From NCBI GenBank assembly GCA_021209875.1, contig JAGYVD010000008.1, positions 3,161,501 to 3,225,500 of the forward strand: 64,000 bases of DNA. The letters are read 5' to 3'. Below, in pieces: positions 25,101 through 39,600 of the stretch. The stretch comes from Rosellinia necatrix. Lineage: Eukaryota; Ascomycota; Sordariomycetes; Xylariales; Xylariaceae. Every line of letters begins with the position of its first letter. Position 1 is the first letter of the stretch. Both the position numbers and the translations under genes were made by a program. The notes beneath the pieces were generated by a model, which worked only from the letters and a program-made list of their open reading frames with translations, ran no database searches and was not told the DNA's origin.

Positions 25101-28100
25101 TTTTAATTAAAATTTAATATTTAAGCTTAAAAATATAAATATATAAAAAAAAAAAAAAAAAATAAAGTTTAAAGCAGAAAAAAAAACTTATATAGCCGTT
25201 AAATATAAAGCTTTATTTACAAGTCATAATTTTAGTTTTTTTGCGTTAAAAACTACCCTGGCGGCTATAAATATAATTATTAATATAAAAACACTACATG
25301 TTATATTAATAATTAACAGGTTTAAAAAACGCGTTATAATCGTTAAAAATATTAAAATAAATATAATATAAAAAAACAAAAATTAAGGCTATTTTGCTAT
25401 AACTATAAAAAAAGCTTTAAGCATATTAATAGTTGCTGCTGCAGCTATAATCGCTAATATAAATAATAACATAAAACTATTTTTTAATAATACTTTTTAT
25501 ATTTATAAAAAAAAAAACTTTCTGCAAGTATTTAATTAAGTTAAAATATTAATATATATAAATATATAGTTTAAAATAACTTTAGTAATTATAGCAGTAG
25601 CAACAAATAATATATTTTTATATAACATGCTAATATTAAACAAAATCGCTGATTTTATAAAAGCTTATTTAGCTATGTTTTTTTTTAAAACCCGGCTTAT
25701 AAATGCTATAAAAAATATAATAAACTTTTTTAAATAAAAAAATAAAAGCATATTAATATTAAAAATAGCACGTTTTAAAATTTTTAAAGTTATATTTATA
25801 TTAAAAATTAAACAACTTATAAATATATTAAAAATAGTTATTTTTACAAATATATATATATATGCTAAAAAACGTTTTTAGTTAAAAAATTTAAAAAATA
25901 GCTAGAGCTTTTAATATTTAATAAAATAAAAAAGAGTTAATATACTAGTTAAACAATAATTAAATGCTTTTTAATAAAAGTTAATAAAACTAAAATATTA
26001 AGCTTATAAATTATATATATTTATTTAATTATAAAAATATAGATTTTTAATAATTTTATAATAATTTTATTAAAAAAACGTATAAAATAAATTAATAAAC
26101 TAATTTTATTTATATATCTTATATTTATAATATAACAATTAATATTAAATACAACAGAACTTTTAAATATAATAATATAAAAAGCTAAATAATCGTAAAC
26201 TTAAAAATTTTAATAAAATAGCTATATTAAATAATTATTTATTATTACTGCAAGCAAAAATAATTAAATTTTTAAAAAAAGCATTTTATAACCGTTATTA
26301 ATGCAGTAATATTTTTCTATTAATTTTAATATATTTAAACTTTAAAACCGGTTTATAATAATAAGCTTAAAAAAATAAAAAATACTATGTTATAATAATA
26401 AAATTCTATAATTTTTAGCTTATATATAACGCTATATAAACAATTTTTTAAAATATACTAAAAATACTACAGAGCATTTATAAATAATATAATAATATTT
26501 TTAAATATTATTAAATAGTATAAAAATATTTAAAACTATATTTAAGCTATTTAAAAATAACTATATAATTATATTATTAATAAAATTTTTATTAATTATT
26601 TTTAATAAACTTATTTAGATTTAAAATAAACATGTTTAAAATAGCTATATTAAAAAGCTGTGTTGTAGTAATTTATAACTTAGCTTTTTTAAGTTAACTA
26701 AAAGCTTTTAAATAATATATAAACGCGATAGGATTTTTATATAGCTTGATTTTATATTATATAAAGCTAATTAAGCTGTTATAGAAAAAAAAAACTGTTT
26801 TATTAGCTAAAAGTAAGCAAATAAAACATATTAAAACAAAAAAGCTAAATAAACGTAAAACATATATAAAAACTAAATATTATAAATTAATTGTTTTAAA
26901 AATAACTTTGTTTAAAGCTGTATAAAATATTATATATAAAAAACTATTTTGTTTTATTATAACTTATATAAAAATTGTTTTTATAAATTAACGGATTAAT
27001 ATAAAAAGTTTTAAAATAATAATTTTTATTTAAAGCTAAAAATATATAAAAACTAAAAAATAATTTTTAATATTAACGTTTAATTAATAATATATTTAAA
27101 TAAATTATTAGTTAACGTAAAATAAACTATAAACTTTTAAAACTAAAAATAATATGCTTAGTTTAAACAAATAAAAAGCTGCGTATAATAATATAATTTA
27201 ATAAAAATTAATAATTATATTAATAAACTATTTAACTATTAAAAATATTATTAAATAAACGATTTTAAAAACTACAGCTATTAAACATATTAATTATAAA
27301 CTAATTAATTAATTTATTTATTTATTATAATATAAACTATATATATATTATTTATTAAATAAGCTAAATTATATATTAAACGTTTTTAGCTGTTTATAAA
27401 TAATATTAAATGTTTAAAAACAGATAAAAACTAATAAAAATAAATAATAAACTTATATTAAATATAATATAAAAAGAATTAAAAGCTATGTTTTATATGT
27501 TTATATTAAAAATAATTATAAATAAAACTTTAAAAACAAATTTTTAGCAGCATATATAAAAAACTATAAATATATATAAATATTAAAAGATTTAAAAACA
27601 TTTTTAAAAAAAAAAGCGATAAAAATGTTGCGGTTTATTTTAAGCCTAGGTATTTTTTTAATATTACTGCAAACAGACTAATATATAACATATATATAAA
27701 CATAAAATATTTATATATTTTAATTAATATAATTAAAAGTTTTTAAAATAAGCATATAATAAAAAATAATACTATAGTGCTTAATAAATAATATAAACAT
27801 TAAAACTATTTATAATAGCTAATAAAACATAAATAATAAAAATTATATTAAATATTATAATATATATAACTTAAACTAAACTAATAAATAGCTACTTATA
27901 AAAAGCTAAAACTAATTAGATTTAAAACCTATTATTTATAAATATTATAAATATAGATTTTATTCTAGCATTTTAAAAATTAAAGTTAAAAGTATTTTTA
28001 ACAGCTAAACAAAAAAAACTATATTTTAATATATATAACGTTATAATAATAGTTTTATGCTTTATTTTAAAACATATATTATTAATCCTTAGATATAAAA

Positions 28101-29163
28101 ATATACAGCAGAAAAATAAAGCTTTGTTTTAATTAAACAACTTTTATTAAACGATTAAAATATTTTTAAAAAATTATTTTTAATAAAAACTAAAAGTTTA
28201 TATCTAACTTTTAATAAAATATATAAAAATTATTTAATATTAAGCTAATAATAACAGCTGTATATTATTTATAAGCAAACAGCTTATTAAAACATAAAAA
28301 CTAAACAGTTAAAATAATAATATAATATTATATATTTATTAAATTAAAAATAAATTAAATAAATATTATATTTTTTTATAATAAAATTTAAACGTTATAT
28401 ATAATAATATTATATATTTAATTTTTATAAACAGCTATTTAAATTTAAATTGCTTAATATATTAAAAACATTAATTAATTTTAATAATATTAAAAAATTT
28501 TTGAACATATGCTTTTTTTATAAATATTTACGTTAAAACGTTTATTTAGCAATAAATTTTGTTTAAGCTGCAGTAAAACGTATTTATAACGTTAAATACT
28601 GCTTATTAAAATTTAACAAAAAAAATCAAGTTTATTTATACTTATATAAAAAATATTACTTGTTTAATCGACTATTAAAAAAATATTTCTAATAAAAATT
28701 AAAACTTTAAATAATTAAGCGATAAATAAAAGACCTAGCTTATAAATTAAACTTTTTTTATAATTTCTGCATTTATTTAATAATTTTTATAAAGCATTTA
28801 TATGCAATTTTTAAAAAACCCGACTTTTTTAAGCGATAAATACTACTTTTTAAACTTATAAAAGCTAAATAAAATCTCGGCAAAAAAAACGTATACAAAA
28901 TAAAAATTATTTTTAAGCATTATTTTAACCAGAAACGCAACAGTTTTAACTATTTTATTAAATAAAAAAAATAAAGTTATAAATATAATTAATAAATAAC
29001 AAAAAAACAACTCTAATACAGCAAAAAGCTTATTAAAAATACTAAAACCGGCATAATTTACGCCCTGCTGTATAAATAAGCGGCCAAAAAAAAAGCTAAC
29101 TGTAACAAATTATATAATAAACTCTGTTAAAATCAGCAGAACTTTTTAATTAACGCGGCTTTT

Positions 29164-29366
29164 TAATATGCGCGTATACAAAAAACGCTTATATAAGCCC
29201 TTTGTTTAAAGTACTATAGCCTATAGCTATAAGCATAACTTAATTAGGCCTAGCCTTATATATATAGGCCCTAGCCCACACCTAGGTAGAACTTTAGCTT
29301 AGCTTAGATTTGCTAGTCTTTTATCTTTTATAATACATATTTTACACCCTTATAGTGCACCTCTTA
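29164..29366 (+). repeat. 3' LTR of element B copy 1
   Basis: 203 bp. Here the inner (left) half is heavily mutated, while the outer (right) half keeps GGCCCTAGCCCACACCTAGG and ends TAGTGCACCTCTTA. This is the mirror image of the 5' LTR pattern. Confidence 0.9.
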
Positions 29367-29371
29367 GTTTA

Positions 29372-29929
29372 TATTAAATTTTAAAAGCTTTTTTTTTATT
29401 TATATTAATAAGATATTATTTAAACAACTTTATTTTTATAATATTTATTAAAAATATAACTATTTTTAAACGCGTTAAATTTAATTTTAAACTATAATAA
29501 AAACTATAAAAACATTTATATAAAAGTTTTAGTATTAAAATTAATACGTTTTTAATATAAGTATAGCTTGCTGATAAAAAAAATAAAAATAAAAAAATTA
29601 TATTTAAAATAATATTAAAACTGCAGATATTTTAAAAAAACTAAAAAAGTCGCAGGCTATTTAAGGTTTTATATTATAATAATTTTAAGCCGCAGAGCTT
29701 TTTTTTATAACATATAAACATTGTTATTTAAATTTAATTTATAGTTGTTTTAATTATTATTTAAATATATAATATAAAACTTTATTTAATAATTTAATAC
29801 TTTAAAAGATTTAATAAAATATTTATATTAAATATAAACAACTGTTTAATTTATTATTTATTTATAAACGTTTTAAAATTAAAGCTTAATAAATTTTAAT
29901 TTAAAATAAAAATAAATATTTATAATTAA
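29372..29929. other. AT-rich degraded sequence between element B and segment E
   Basis: About 560 bp without coding frame or recognised repeat. It is the left flank of segment E copy 1 and does not resemble the DNA left of element B copy 2. Confidence 0.55.
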
Positions 29930-32900
29930 TATATAATATTATTTATTTTTAAAAATTAAACTTATAGCTATTTATATTTTAAAAATAAAACATAATAAAA
30001 TATTAATATTTTTAAAATTATAGCAGTTTAAAACATGTTTTAATATTAATATATATATTAAACGTTTAATATTATAATTATTTATATAAATAATATAATT
30101 ATATAAGCCGGTTTAATTAATATATTTATAAAAACTTTTATTATTATATTTGCTTTATAAATATTTGTTTTAGCTATATAAAATAATATCAGTTTTTAAA
30201 TTAAATAAGTTATATTATAAAACAATAATTTAATTAAGACTTTATTTTAAGCCAAATTTATAATAATTGCTAACTTGTATTTTAATTAATAGTTTTTATT
30301 AAAAATATTCTAACATTGCGTTTTTAAACAAAATTTAACACAATAATTTATTTTGTTTTAAAAATAATTATGTTTATTTATTATATATAAATTTAATAAA
30401 TTTAACTTAAAAATATATAATATTATAGCAAACTTATATAAAAACTAATATTTTTATTTAAACAAGCCAGCTTAGCTTATATTAATATAAACTTTTGTTT
30501 TATATATATATAACTATATATTTAGTTTTTATAACAGTTTATTTAAAGTTTAACTTTAAATAAATATATATTTATATTATATTTGATTTATATTAACTTA
30601 TTTTTACACCTATAAATTTTTGAACATTTATATATTAAATATTTGATTTAGAAAATAATATATTTTTTTTATAAATAATGCAATTTTATTAAACCTTTAA
30701 TTTTAAAACAACTTTTAATTAAACTTATATTAAATAAGGCTATAATAAATAAAAACCTGTATAATAAACTAATAGCTAATAGAATTTTTATAATAATTTA
30801 GCACAGCTTTTTTATAGCGGAACAAAATTATATAATAAATCTAACTTATAAAAGCTTTATAAATAAGCTCTTTTAAGCTTATTAAAATTATTAATTTAAT
30901 TTTTAATAAATAAAAACTATTTTTAAAGACTATTATATAGCACAAAAACAAATAAAAAACGTTTTAAAATAAATATAATAATAAGCGCTATAAACAGCTT
31001 ATTATATTTAATTATTGATATAATAAATTCTTTATAATGAAATATTATTTTAACATGCATATATAATTTATTATTATTTTTTTATTTTATATGCAGCGTT
31101 TTTTTTAAAAACTAAAACATTTTAAATTTTATAAAACTGCTTATTACGCTGAAAAATTAACCGCAATATATATTTAAGTTATAGATTTAAATAAAGCGCT
31201 ATTTAATATATATATAATATAAGCATAAATAAAAACAATATAAAACATTTAAGCTGTTAAATATTAAATATAATAAAACGTTATTATAAAACGTTTTTAA
31301 TTAAAATATTAAAAACTAATAAACGTTTTGTATTTAATATAAGCTTAAACTATTTTATATTATAAAAACTAATAAAAATTAAACTTTAAATATATTTATT
31401 ATATTATTTTAAAAGTTTATTTAATATTAAATTAGCGTTAAATTTGCTTTTATTAGCAAATAAATAAATATATTTAGCATAAACGTTAAATTTGTTGCAA
31501 ATTTACTTTTAATTTTAAAAATTTAACAGAAATATATTTAATTAACTATATAGCAAATTTATAAAAATTTGCTTAAAACTATTAAATAAAAAAAAGATAC
31601 ATTATTATATATTAAATTTATATTAACTTTATAATAAAACATAAAATAATTAAACTATTTCAAAGCATTTTATATTATATATTTTATATTTAATACTTAA
31701 GCTATTATAAATTAAATTTAAGCTTAATTTATAGCTAATTTATTTATCGACAGCTTTTAGCGTTAAAACATTTAAGAAAAAACTTTTATTAAGCAAATTT
31801 ATATTTTTTTTGCTATAACTTTTATTATTTTTATTATAATTTATATTATTGTTTATATTATTATTATTGCTATTATTATTATTATTATTATTATTATTAA
31901 AAGCTTTTACTGCAGCAGCTTTTTAACTTATTTTTAGTTTAAACTTTAATGTTAAACTTTATTAATAGTTTTATATCATAAAATTTTATAATTAAAATTA
32001 AATTTATTATAAATTTATACTAGATTTTTATTTTTAGCGCTTTACAACGTTTTATAAATATTTAACGTAATATAATTATTATAAACAGCCGTTTAAGCTT
32101 ATATAAATAAATTTTATTATTTTTAGTTTTTATATTGTTTATATTAATTTAATAGCAAATTAGCATTAAATATATTATATATTAGTTTTATAACTTATAT
32201 TAAAATATTTATTTAAATAGTTTTTTTAAGCTTTTATATAATATATATATTTAAAAGTTTTATATTAATATTTTTATATAAAAACGTTGATATTTTATAT
32301 AAATTAATACTAAATTTCTTTTAAATTATAACTATGAATTTTATAATATAAAATATATAATAAATATAATAAACTTAACGTTTAGTTATTATAGCAAGCT
32401 TTTAATTTATAACAAATTAATATTAAATTCAAAAGAAATTTGCTAAAAAAGTTATTTTTGCTATATAATTTTAATTCTAACAAGCTAAAAAACTAGCGAT
32501 AAACTAGCGCGTTTTTATTTAAAATTAAAAATATTATTATTTATTAAAAACTAAGCGCTAATATATTATTAACGTTTTAAATTTAAAGCAAATTTATATT
32601 ATATTATTATATTTTTAAAAAAAGTTATAAAAGCTATAAAAAAGCTTTTATTTATAAACCTAGCTATATTTTTTATTTTATTTAGCTAGCTTTATTTTAA
32701 AAATTTATTTAATTATATTTAATTATATATCTTTCATTCTTTTTAATTTTAAAGACTAATTATATTTTTTAATTTTTATTATTTTATTTATAAATAAAAT
32801 AAATGTTTAAAACATAAGTTTAAGCATTTTTTTAGTTTGAGAGGTGCACCATGGGGGGGTGAAAAGTGTATTGTAGAAGATGAAGAACTAGCAAATCTAG

Positions 32901-33555
32901 GCTAAGCTAAAGTTTTACCTAGGTGTGGGCTAGGGCCCACATACATGGGGCTAGGCCCAATTAAGTTGTGCCTGTGGCCACGGGCCACAGCACCCCAAGC
33001 GAGGGGCTTATATAAGCGCTCCCTCTACGCGCGCGTATCATAGTTAGTTTTTTAAGCCTGATTATATATTAAATTTAACGTTGAAAAATAAACATATGTT
33101 TATTATATTTTTAGCTGCAGCTTTATATTAAAAGCAACTTATATTAAACTTATGTTTTTTTTTAAAATATATGCTATTTATACTATGCAATATATTTTAT
33201 TAATAATATAAATAATAAAATTTTATTAAAATTAAAGCTTTATTATTTAATTCTTTTTTTTATAATATTAATTTTTAAGCATTTTAAGCTTAAAATAGCT
33301 TTAAATTTATTTTATTTATTACCTGATAATAACAGGCTACTAAAAAAAATTAGGTTTTTTAGTTAATAAATAGCATATATAATATAAAGCATTTTTCCAG
33401 CTAGCTTTTTAAGCCTAACTATATATTAAATTTCACGCTAAAAAATAAACATATGTTTGCTACACTTTTAGCAGCAGCTTTATATTAAAAACAACCTGTA
33501 TTAAGCTTACGCTCCTTTTTAGAATACATGCTATTTATACTGCGCGGTATGCCTT
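29930..33555. repeat. Segment E copy 1 (large degraded duplication, about 3.4 kb plus a solo LTR)
   Basis: It aligns colinearly with 51133-54615. Landmarks in order: TTTTTAAAAATTAAACTTATAG, TTATATAAGCCGGTTTAATT, an (ATT)n microsatellite (about 31860-31905), and at the right end ATACATGCTATTTATACTGCGCGGTAT. Near its right end a unit of about 200 bp is tandemly repeated (33046-33250 and 33405-33600). Copy 1 differs from copy 2 by a solo B LTR (32838-33040) and lacks the 49-bp tandem array of copy 2. No gene can be read. Because copy 2 is the immediate 3' flank of the NACHT gene, E may have been gene-flanking DNA that was duplicated and then mutated. Confidence 0.78.
32838..33040 (-). mobile_element. 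Solo LTR of element B (203 bp, minus orientation)
   Basis: A complete, GC-rich LTR running from TGAGAGGTGCACC to GCGCGTATCA, flanked by the perfect duplication TAGTT (32833-32837 and 33041-33045). It is almost free of RIP-type changes and can serve as the best available consensus of the family. The equivalent position in segment E copy 2 (about 54140) is empty. Confidence 0.93.
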
Positions 33556-35128
33556 GTTGATAATATAAATAGTTATATTTAGCTAGATTTTATTTTAATT
33601 GCTTATTTTTAAAGCTTGCTATATTTTCGCCCGCTTAATAATGATTATATCTAATATTTTATATGTAGCTAAATTTAAATTGTTTTATTTTATTTATATA
33701 AAAATAATATTAATTTAATCAGCTTAATATTAGCTATAGTTTATATTTATATTAAAATAAATGTTTATTATATAATAGATTTTATTTTAAGTTTTATTTA
33801 GTTTGATAGTATATATATAAAAATTTTTAGCTAGACTTTTTAACATAATTAAAAATATAATATAATATTAGTTTTTTATTATTTTAAGTTGTTACTATAA
33901 GCTAATAAACAGCTATACTTTATTATATAATAAATTATACAGCTTCTTAAAATAGTTTTTTTTTTTACGTTTTTAAAAAATAACATATTTATTAAAAATA
34001 TATTTCTGTTTTATACGTTTTAAAAAAAATAAATTAAAAATATATTTATTATAATTAAATTAAACGTTATATATATATATAATAATTATTTAAAAGTTTA
34101 TAAAAAATCTATAATAAAATATTTATAAATTAATCAAAAGTTTAATCTATATTTTATAAATATTATATGTTTATTTATTAAATTAAAAATATATTTATAT
34201 TTAATTATTAATTATATAAATCATTTATTAGATTTTTTTTGAAGTTTAAAATATACGTTAAATATTAGTTTTAGTTATAACGTATTAAATAATATTTTGA
34301 GCTATAAAATGCTTATATTATATATATTTATATAAAACTGTTAGTTTAAAATAAACAAATTAAAGGTTTATATAAGCATTAATATAAATATAAACAAAAA
34401 CGTTCTAGTTTATTTAATATATATTACTTTTATACGATTTATATAAGCTTAACTGTTTATATAAAACTATTATTGCTGTTAAATCGCACGTTTTTTTTAA
34501 TTAATATATTAAACAGCTTTTATTAAATCAGCTTATAAAATTAATTTTATATTTTATATATTTATAGCTTAAAGTTTTTAATATATAATTTTTATAATAA
34601 GTAGCTAATTATATTTAAATATTTATATTTTAAAACATAACAGGCTGTTTATATATTAAATATAATCAGGGTTGCAGTTATAACATTAAGCTTTTGTTTT
34701 TAATATTATATATTAATAACATCTTGTATAATATATTTGCTAATTCCGTCGTTTATTACAATCTTATTATATTATTTAATATTATCGCGTGCAATAAAAG
34801 TTTTTTTTATTATATAATTGTTTTAAAGTTATTATAAAAATACGTTAAAAAATAAATACACCTATAATAAATAGTTTTATATAATTATATATTATTATTT
34901 TCTAATATTTAACTTTTATACTTTAACTTTAAAATATAATAAAACATATAAAAATATAAATATTTAAAATTAATTTTTTTAAGTTTTTATTATATAAAAA
35001 ATAACTTGTTTAAATAAAATAAAATCTTTAAAATATAATATAAACACCTGCGCAGGTTTATTAAACTTTAGGCACGCTGTATTTTTATTTTTACTAATCT
35101 ATAATTATATTCTATAACTATTAATTAA
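33556..35128. other. AT-rich degraded sequence, no gene
   Basis: It follows the right end of segment E copy 1. If E was duplicated together with the adjoining NACHT gene, a mutated copy of the 3' part of that gene would begin here. Only the first 10-25 bases resemble the gene by eye, so this cannot be claimed. A small less-degraded patch (CACCTGCGCAGG) lies near 35046. Confidence 0.5.
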
Positions 35129-35443
35129 TATTAAATAAGCTTTATATATATAATACACGTACTATTTATACGTAAAACAAAATACAATAGTTTGTTATAT
35201 AAAATTTATTATAATTAATAATTTTATTTAAATAACTATCGTATATAATATTATTTCAAGTTTTATATAAAGATTCTGCTAGCACACGACTTATTAAAAT
35301 AACAGCAATAATACAGCCTGTCTTACATATAAAACATACACGCTATATATATATATATATAACATATCTGCCATATGCTTGTACAAAACATATACATATA
35401 TAACAGCTATAAATAACTATAACTAGTTCCTATAGTTCTAACA
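35129..35443 (+). repeat. Lone LTR of element D (315 bp)
   Basis: It matches the LTRs at 7185-7497 (same strand) and 2846-3161 (opposite strand) and diverges from both just past TTCTAACA. It includes TTATTAAAATAACAGCAATAATACAGC and a (TA)n run. The flanks (ATTAA left, TATAT right) do not form a target duplication. It may be a solo LTR whose target was altered, or an end of a rearranged element. Confidence 0.7.
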
Positions 35444-36464
35444 TATATAATAATATAATAAAGTTTATTATTTTTAATAAATATATGCCGCTATATAATT
35501 ATTAATAATAAAAACACTTTATGTAAAATAAAGCTTTAAAAAAAATAAAACATAAAAAAAACAAAAAGCTTGAAAAAGTTTAATTATAGCTGCTAAAAAT
35601 AGTTTTGAACTAGGAGATATTTATTAATTATAAAATAACCATAAAAAATAACAGCTTTTAAATAAACAAAAATAAAACAAAAATTTACGTTGAACTAAAA
35701 CAGGACTAACTTAATGTTTTAATTTTAAAAAACAAATATTTTATTTATTATAAACAAAAATATTATACTACTAATTATTTTTATTAAAGCAACTTGAGTT
35801 AAAGAAATAATATATGTGTTAATGTTATTTTAATACAAACTATAAAAATAAACTTTATAAAAAAAATAAATATAAATAAAAAACAAAAAACAGTTTCAAA
35901 CAACTAAATTTTTGTTTAAATAAAAAATATTAACATGTAAAATAATATAATATAAAACCATCTTGTTTAATTTCTTGCAAAATATATTAAAAAAAACCTG
36001 CTTTTTATAAATTATATTATAATAAATAATAAATTTATCTCATTGATTAAAGTTTTAGCTGATATAAAAACAAAAATATATATTTTAATCTGTATAATTT
36101 TTGCTGCTTAAATAATAGAATATTTAACACTTAAAATTATAAGAAGTGTTAAACTAGCTATAATTATTAAATATCATAATAATTTAATTTAAAAAGCAAA
36201 TTTAGGTTTAAACTTATATATTAAAATATAAAAACCAATCAAAAACCTTTTTAATAATTATTAATATAAAATATAATAAAATGATTAAAAAGAAATCTTA
36301 TAACTATTATAACGTGCTAATAAATTTGTTATATACACAACTTTTATTTTTAAATAATTAATAATTTTAATAAATAGAGCAAGAAGCTCATTAAACTATA
36401 TAAAATATTAAAAAAATATTGTTTAAAAAAAAACCTTATACACTAAAAAAATAAACAACATAAC
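35444..36464. other. AT-rich degraded sequence, no gene
   Basis: About 1 kb with no coding frame. It lies beside an F-family LTR in the position a gene would occupy if the NACHT locus had been copied in inverted orientation. The bases next to that LTR do not align with the gene, so no such copy is supported. Confidence 0.55.
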
Positions 36465-36651
36465 TAACACAGACAGAAAAAAAGGGGGGCTTTTTATCTA
36501 GCTAGCAAAGCTAGCTAAATAAAGATTATATAGCTTAAATAAAATAACCTAGCCTAAAAAGCTTCTAGTTTTTGTAAGACCAGAAGCTTTTATTTAATTT
36601 ATATTATATTTTTATAAACTTAATATTATACTACTTTTAGTAAACTATATT
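36465..36651. repeat. LTR family F, RIP-mutated inverted copy
   Basis: About 187 bp, the reverse complement of 54616-54798 apart from C-to-T and G-to-A changes and a few indels. It keeps the AGACCAGAAGC and CTAGCTAGC arms of two internal palindromes. The block AGGGGGGC is intact. No matching target duplication was found (ATAAC left, AAATA right). Confidence 0.78.
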
Positions 36652-39600
36652 AAATAATATAATAAGTTTTATAATTATATAACTTCATATTTTAGTTTTT
36701 TTTTTATATTAGCAGATAAAGCACGCTTAATTTTTTAATGTTTATATATATTTAATCCCCGATATAGCTTTTTTTTGCATTTTAAGCAGTATTATTTATA
36801 AAAAAAATAAAATTCCTAGCTTTTAAGCTTAATTATTACTAGCAAAATTTATTAGTATTTATTTAACTTATAGATTTAATAACCGATAATTTAATATATT
36901 CCGCGTTATCTAACTAATCGACTAATTTACCGGCAGCTAAATCTAACTTTATATTATATTTTTAAGAGTTTTATTAGTTGTTTATATATTACTGCATTTA
37001 ATTATTAATATATTAAAATAATCTGTTGTTTTTTAAACTTTAATTATTTTAATATTAAATATTTAATAACTATAGTATTATAATTAGCTGTTTTTTTAAA
37101 CTTTAATTAATATTATATTTAAATAATAAAAAGTATAACTTGTAATTAATACTAGCTTTATTTTTTTTAAAAGCCTGCGTTAAGTTTTTTAATAAACATA
37201 TAGGTTTTTAATACTACTTGATTATATTTTTATTTTATTTTTGGTATAGGAATTTAATTTTGTTTTAAAATATATATATAAATATAAATTTATAAAACAG
37301 CTAATAATATTTACTAGTTTAATTATAAAAATTATATAACTTATATATACTTGCTTTATTATTAATAATAATATAAATTTTAACTATTAATTTATATAAA
37401 CCTGATAATTATTAATATATTAAAACGTAAAACTAACTTAAAATATTTAGTATTTAAAAATTTAAAATAGTTTTAAAAATTAAAAATTTAATTTTAAAGC
37501 TTATAAAAGCTAAAAAATTTTTAGCTTTAAAATAATTTAATTTAAACTATTAATTTTGAAATAATATAAAAAACGTTATTTTTGTTAATAAAACTTAAAT
37601 TTATTAAACTAGTATTTTTTGCTTTATATAAAAATTAAAAACTAAAACTATAAGTGTTAAATATTTTATATTAAAAAAAATATAGTTTAAAATAAATTTA
37701 ATAATAAGTTTAAATTAAACAATAATAAAAATTTGAGCTTTATATTTTAAATCTGTTTAAAAATAATATAAAATTAATAAAAATTTAACGAAAACTTTAA
37801 AATTATTACTTAATTTAAAGCTAAAAAAACAACGTTTAATAATTATAACAGTTTTTAATTTTTTTAAAAAATAAATAGTTTTAAAAACTATAGCGCTAAA
37901 AATATAAATAAATGGCTATAATAATAGTAATTTAAGTTATAAAATTAAAAGTTAAAATTTAAAGTAAATAAATAAGGTTTTAAATGATTTATTCCAGTTA
38001 TAAACTTGTTATAAAATTAATATAATAAATTAAAAATAATATAATTAAAACAAAAAAATGCTAAAAGTATTAAAGCAGTAAAATAATCGATTAATTAATA
38101 TAATAATTAAATAACGCTAAAATACCGGCCGATATAAAAACTTTAGTTTTTAAAATATTTTATTATGCTGCTAATTAATTATTTAAAGATGTATTAAACG
38201 CAACTAAATATGCAGCAGTACTACTTGTTTAACTTTAATATTTTAATTATTAATATCCGACCGTAGCTATATTAGCATTAAAACTATTATTTAAATCGTT
38301 TATTTTTGAAATTATAATATTTAATAAATAATAAAAACTTATTAAAACTATTTTTATAAAACAATAATTTTAACGATTTAAATAGTTTAAATATAAACAA
38401 TAAAAAACAGTAAAAAAAAACTTTTATAAAAACTTTTAATTAAAAAATCGATGTAAAAAATAATTATAAATATAAACAAAAACTAAAAAAAAACATTAAA
38501 CGTTTAACAGCTTGGCTTTTTATTATATAATAATCGCATAAAACAAGCTAATATTAGCGAGTTTAATTTAAATAAAAAAATGAAAATAATATAAAATAAT
38601 AACTGATAAAAATAAGCTTATTTTTATTAACGTATTTTATTTTGCAAAAAAGGTAATTTATTTTTAAAGATTTAAAAATAATAAAACAAAATATTTAATA
38701 AATCTTAATTATATTTTAAATATTATTATAAAAACCAGCAGTTTCATAACAAAACAATAAATTAATTATCAATTAATAACTTAAGCTTAAAACATAAAAA
38801 TTAAATATTATTTTAAATAAAATAACTATTTAATTTAATATATAACCTGCTGTAATAACAAAACGTTTTATTTAAATTAAATTATTATTAAAAATATTAT
38901 ATAATAAAATACTGCTTTTATTACGTTTATATAAAAAAACTAAAATATGCTTAAGCAATAAAAACTTTAAACGCTAATAATAAAAATTAATATAATATTA
39001 TAATTATAATATAAACTAATATAAAGTTTAAAATTAAATAATATTTACTAGCGCTTAATAAAAAAATATTTTAATTAAATATATAATTTAAATTGCTAAA
39101 ACAAAATTTTTATTAATAGCAGCAGCAAAAAATAAGTATGTATAAGTTAAAAAAAGCAATTAAAACAATAGAAAATCTAATAATTAAAAAATAAGCGTTA
39201 AAAAAGCGTAGATCAGGACAAAAATAAAAAAAGTAGTATAATAAAAACAAAAAAAAAAGCCGTAAGCTTAAATAAAAAAAAAATAATAATAAAAAAACAG
39301 CGGAAATAAACATAAAAATAAATATAATTGCTGTTAAAAAAAGCATGTTAATACAACTAAGTTAAACTTGTTTATATTAAACGCAACATAATTTTATAGT
39401 TTGTTTAATTTTAAATAAAACAACAATAAAACGTTTATTATAATTAATTATAGCTAATTATATAAATATTATAATTAAATGTTAAATTTAATATATAATT
39501 AAAGTTAATATATTATATATTATATTAAACGTCCAGCTAAATATATTTAAGACGTGTTATTTTTAATTAAACGTACTTATAAATTATATAATATATTTTT

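Larger units (their letters stand above)
21989..29366 (+). mobile_element. Element B copy 1, full-length LTR retrotransposon (7378 bp)
   Basis: Two direct LTRs of 203 bp (21989-22191 and 29164-29366) are bounded by a perfect target duplication GTTTA (21984-21988 and 29367-29371). The 6.97-kb interior aligns throughout with copy 2 at 44028-50925; differences are mostly C-to-T and G-to-A, and copy 2 is more degraded. A stop-free remnant on the plus strand (about 23153-23224, rich in Asp, Leu and Asn) suggests the coding strand. No polypurine tract or primer-binding site could be recognised, so orientation is moderate. No protein domain can be read. Confidence 0.9.

Noticed and set aside
33556..36464. 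A RIP-mutated second copy of the NACHT gene
   Set aside because: Only 10-25 bases after the shared junction can be aligned by eye, and the DNA beside the F-family LTR at 36465 does not match. A proper alignment could revive it.
39113..39346. 77-codon minus-strand frame
   Set aside because: Almost only Phe, Leu, Ile and Tyr; a low-complexity by-product of AT-rich mutated DNA.
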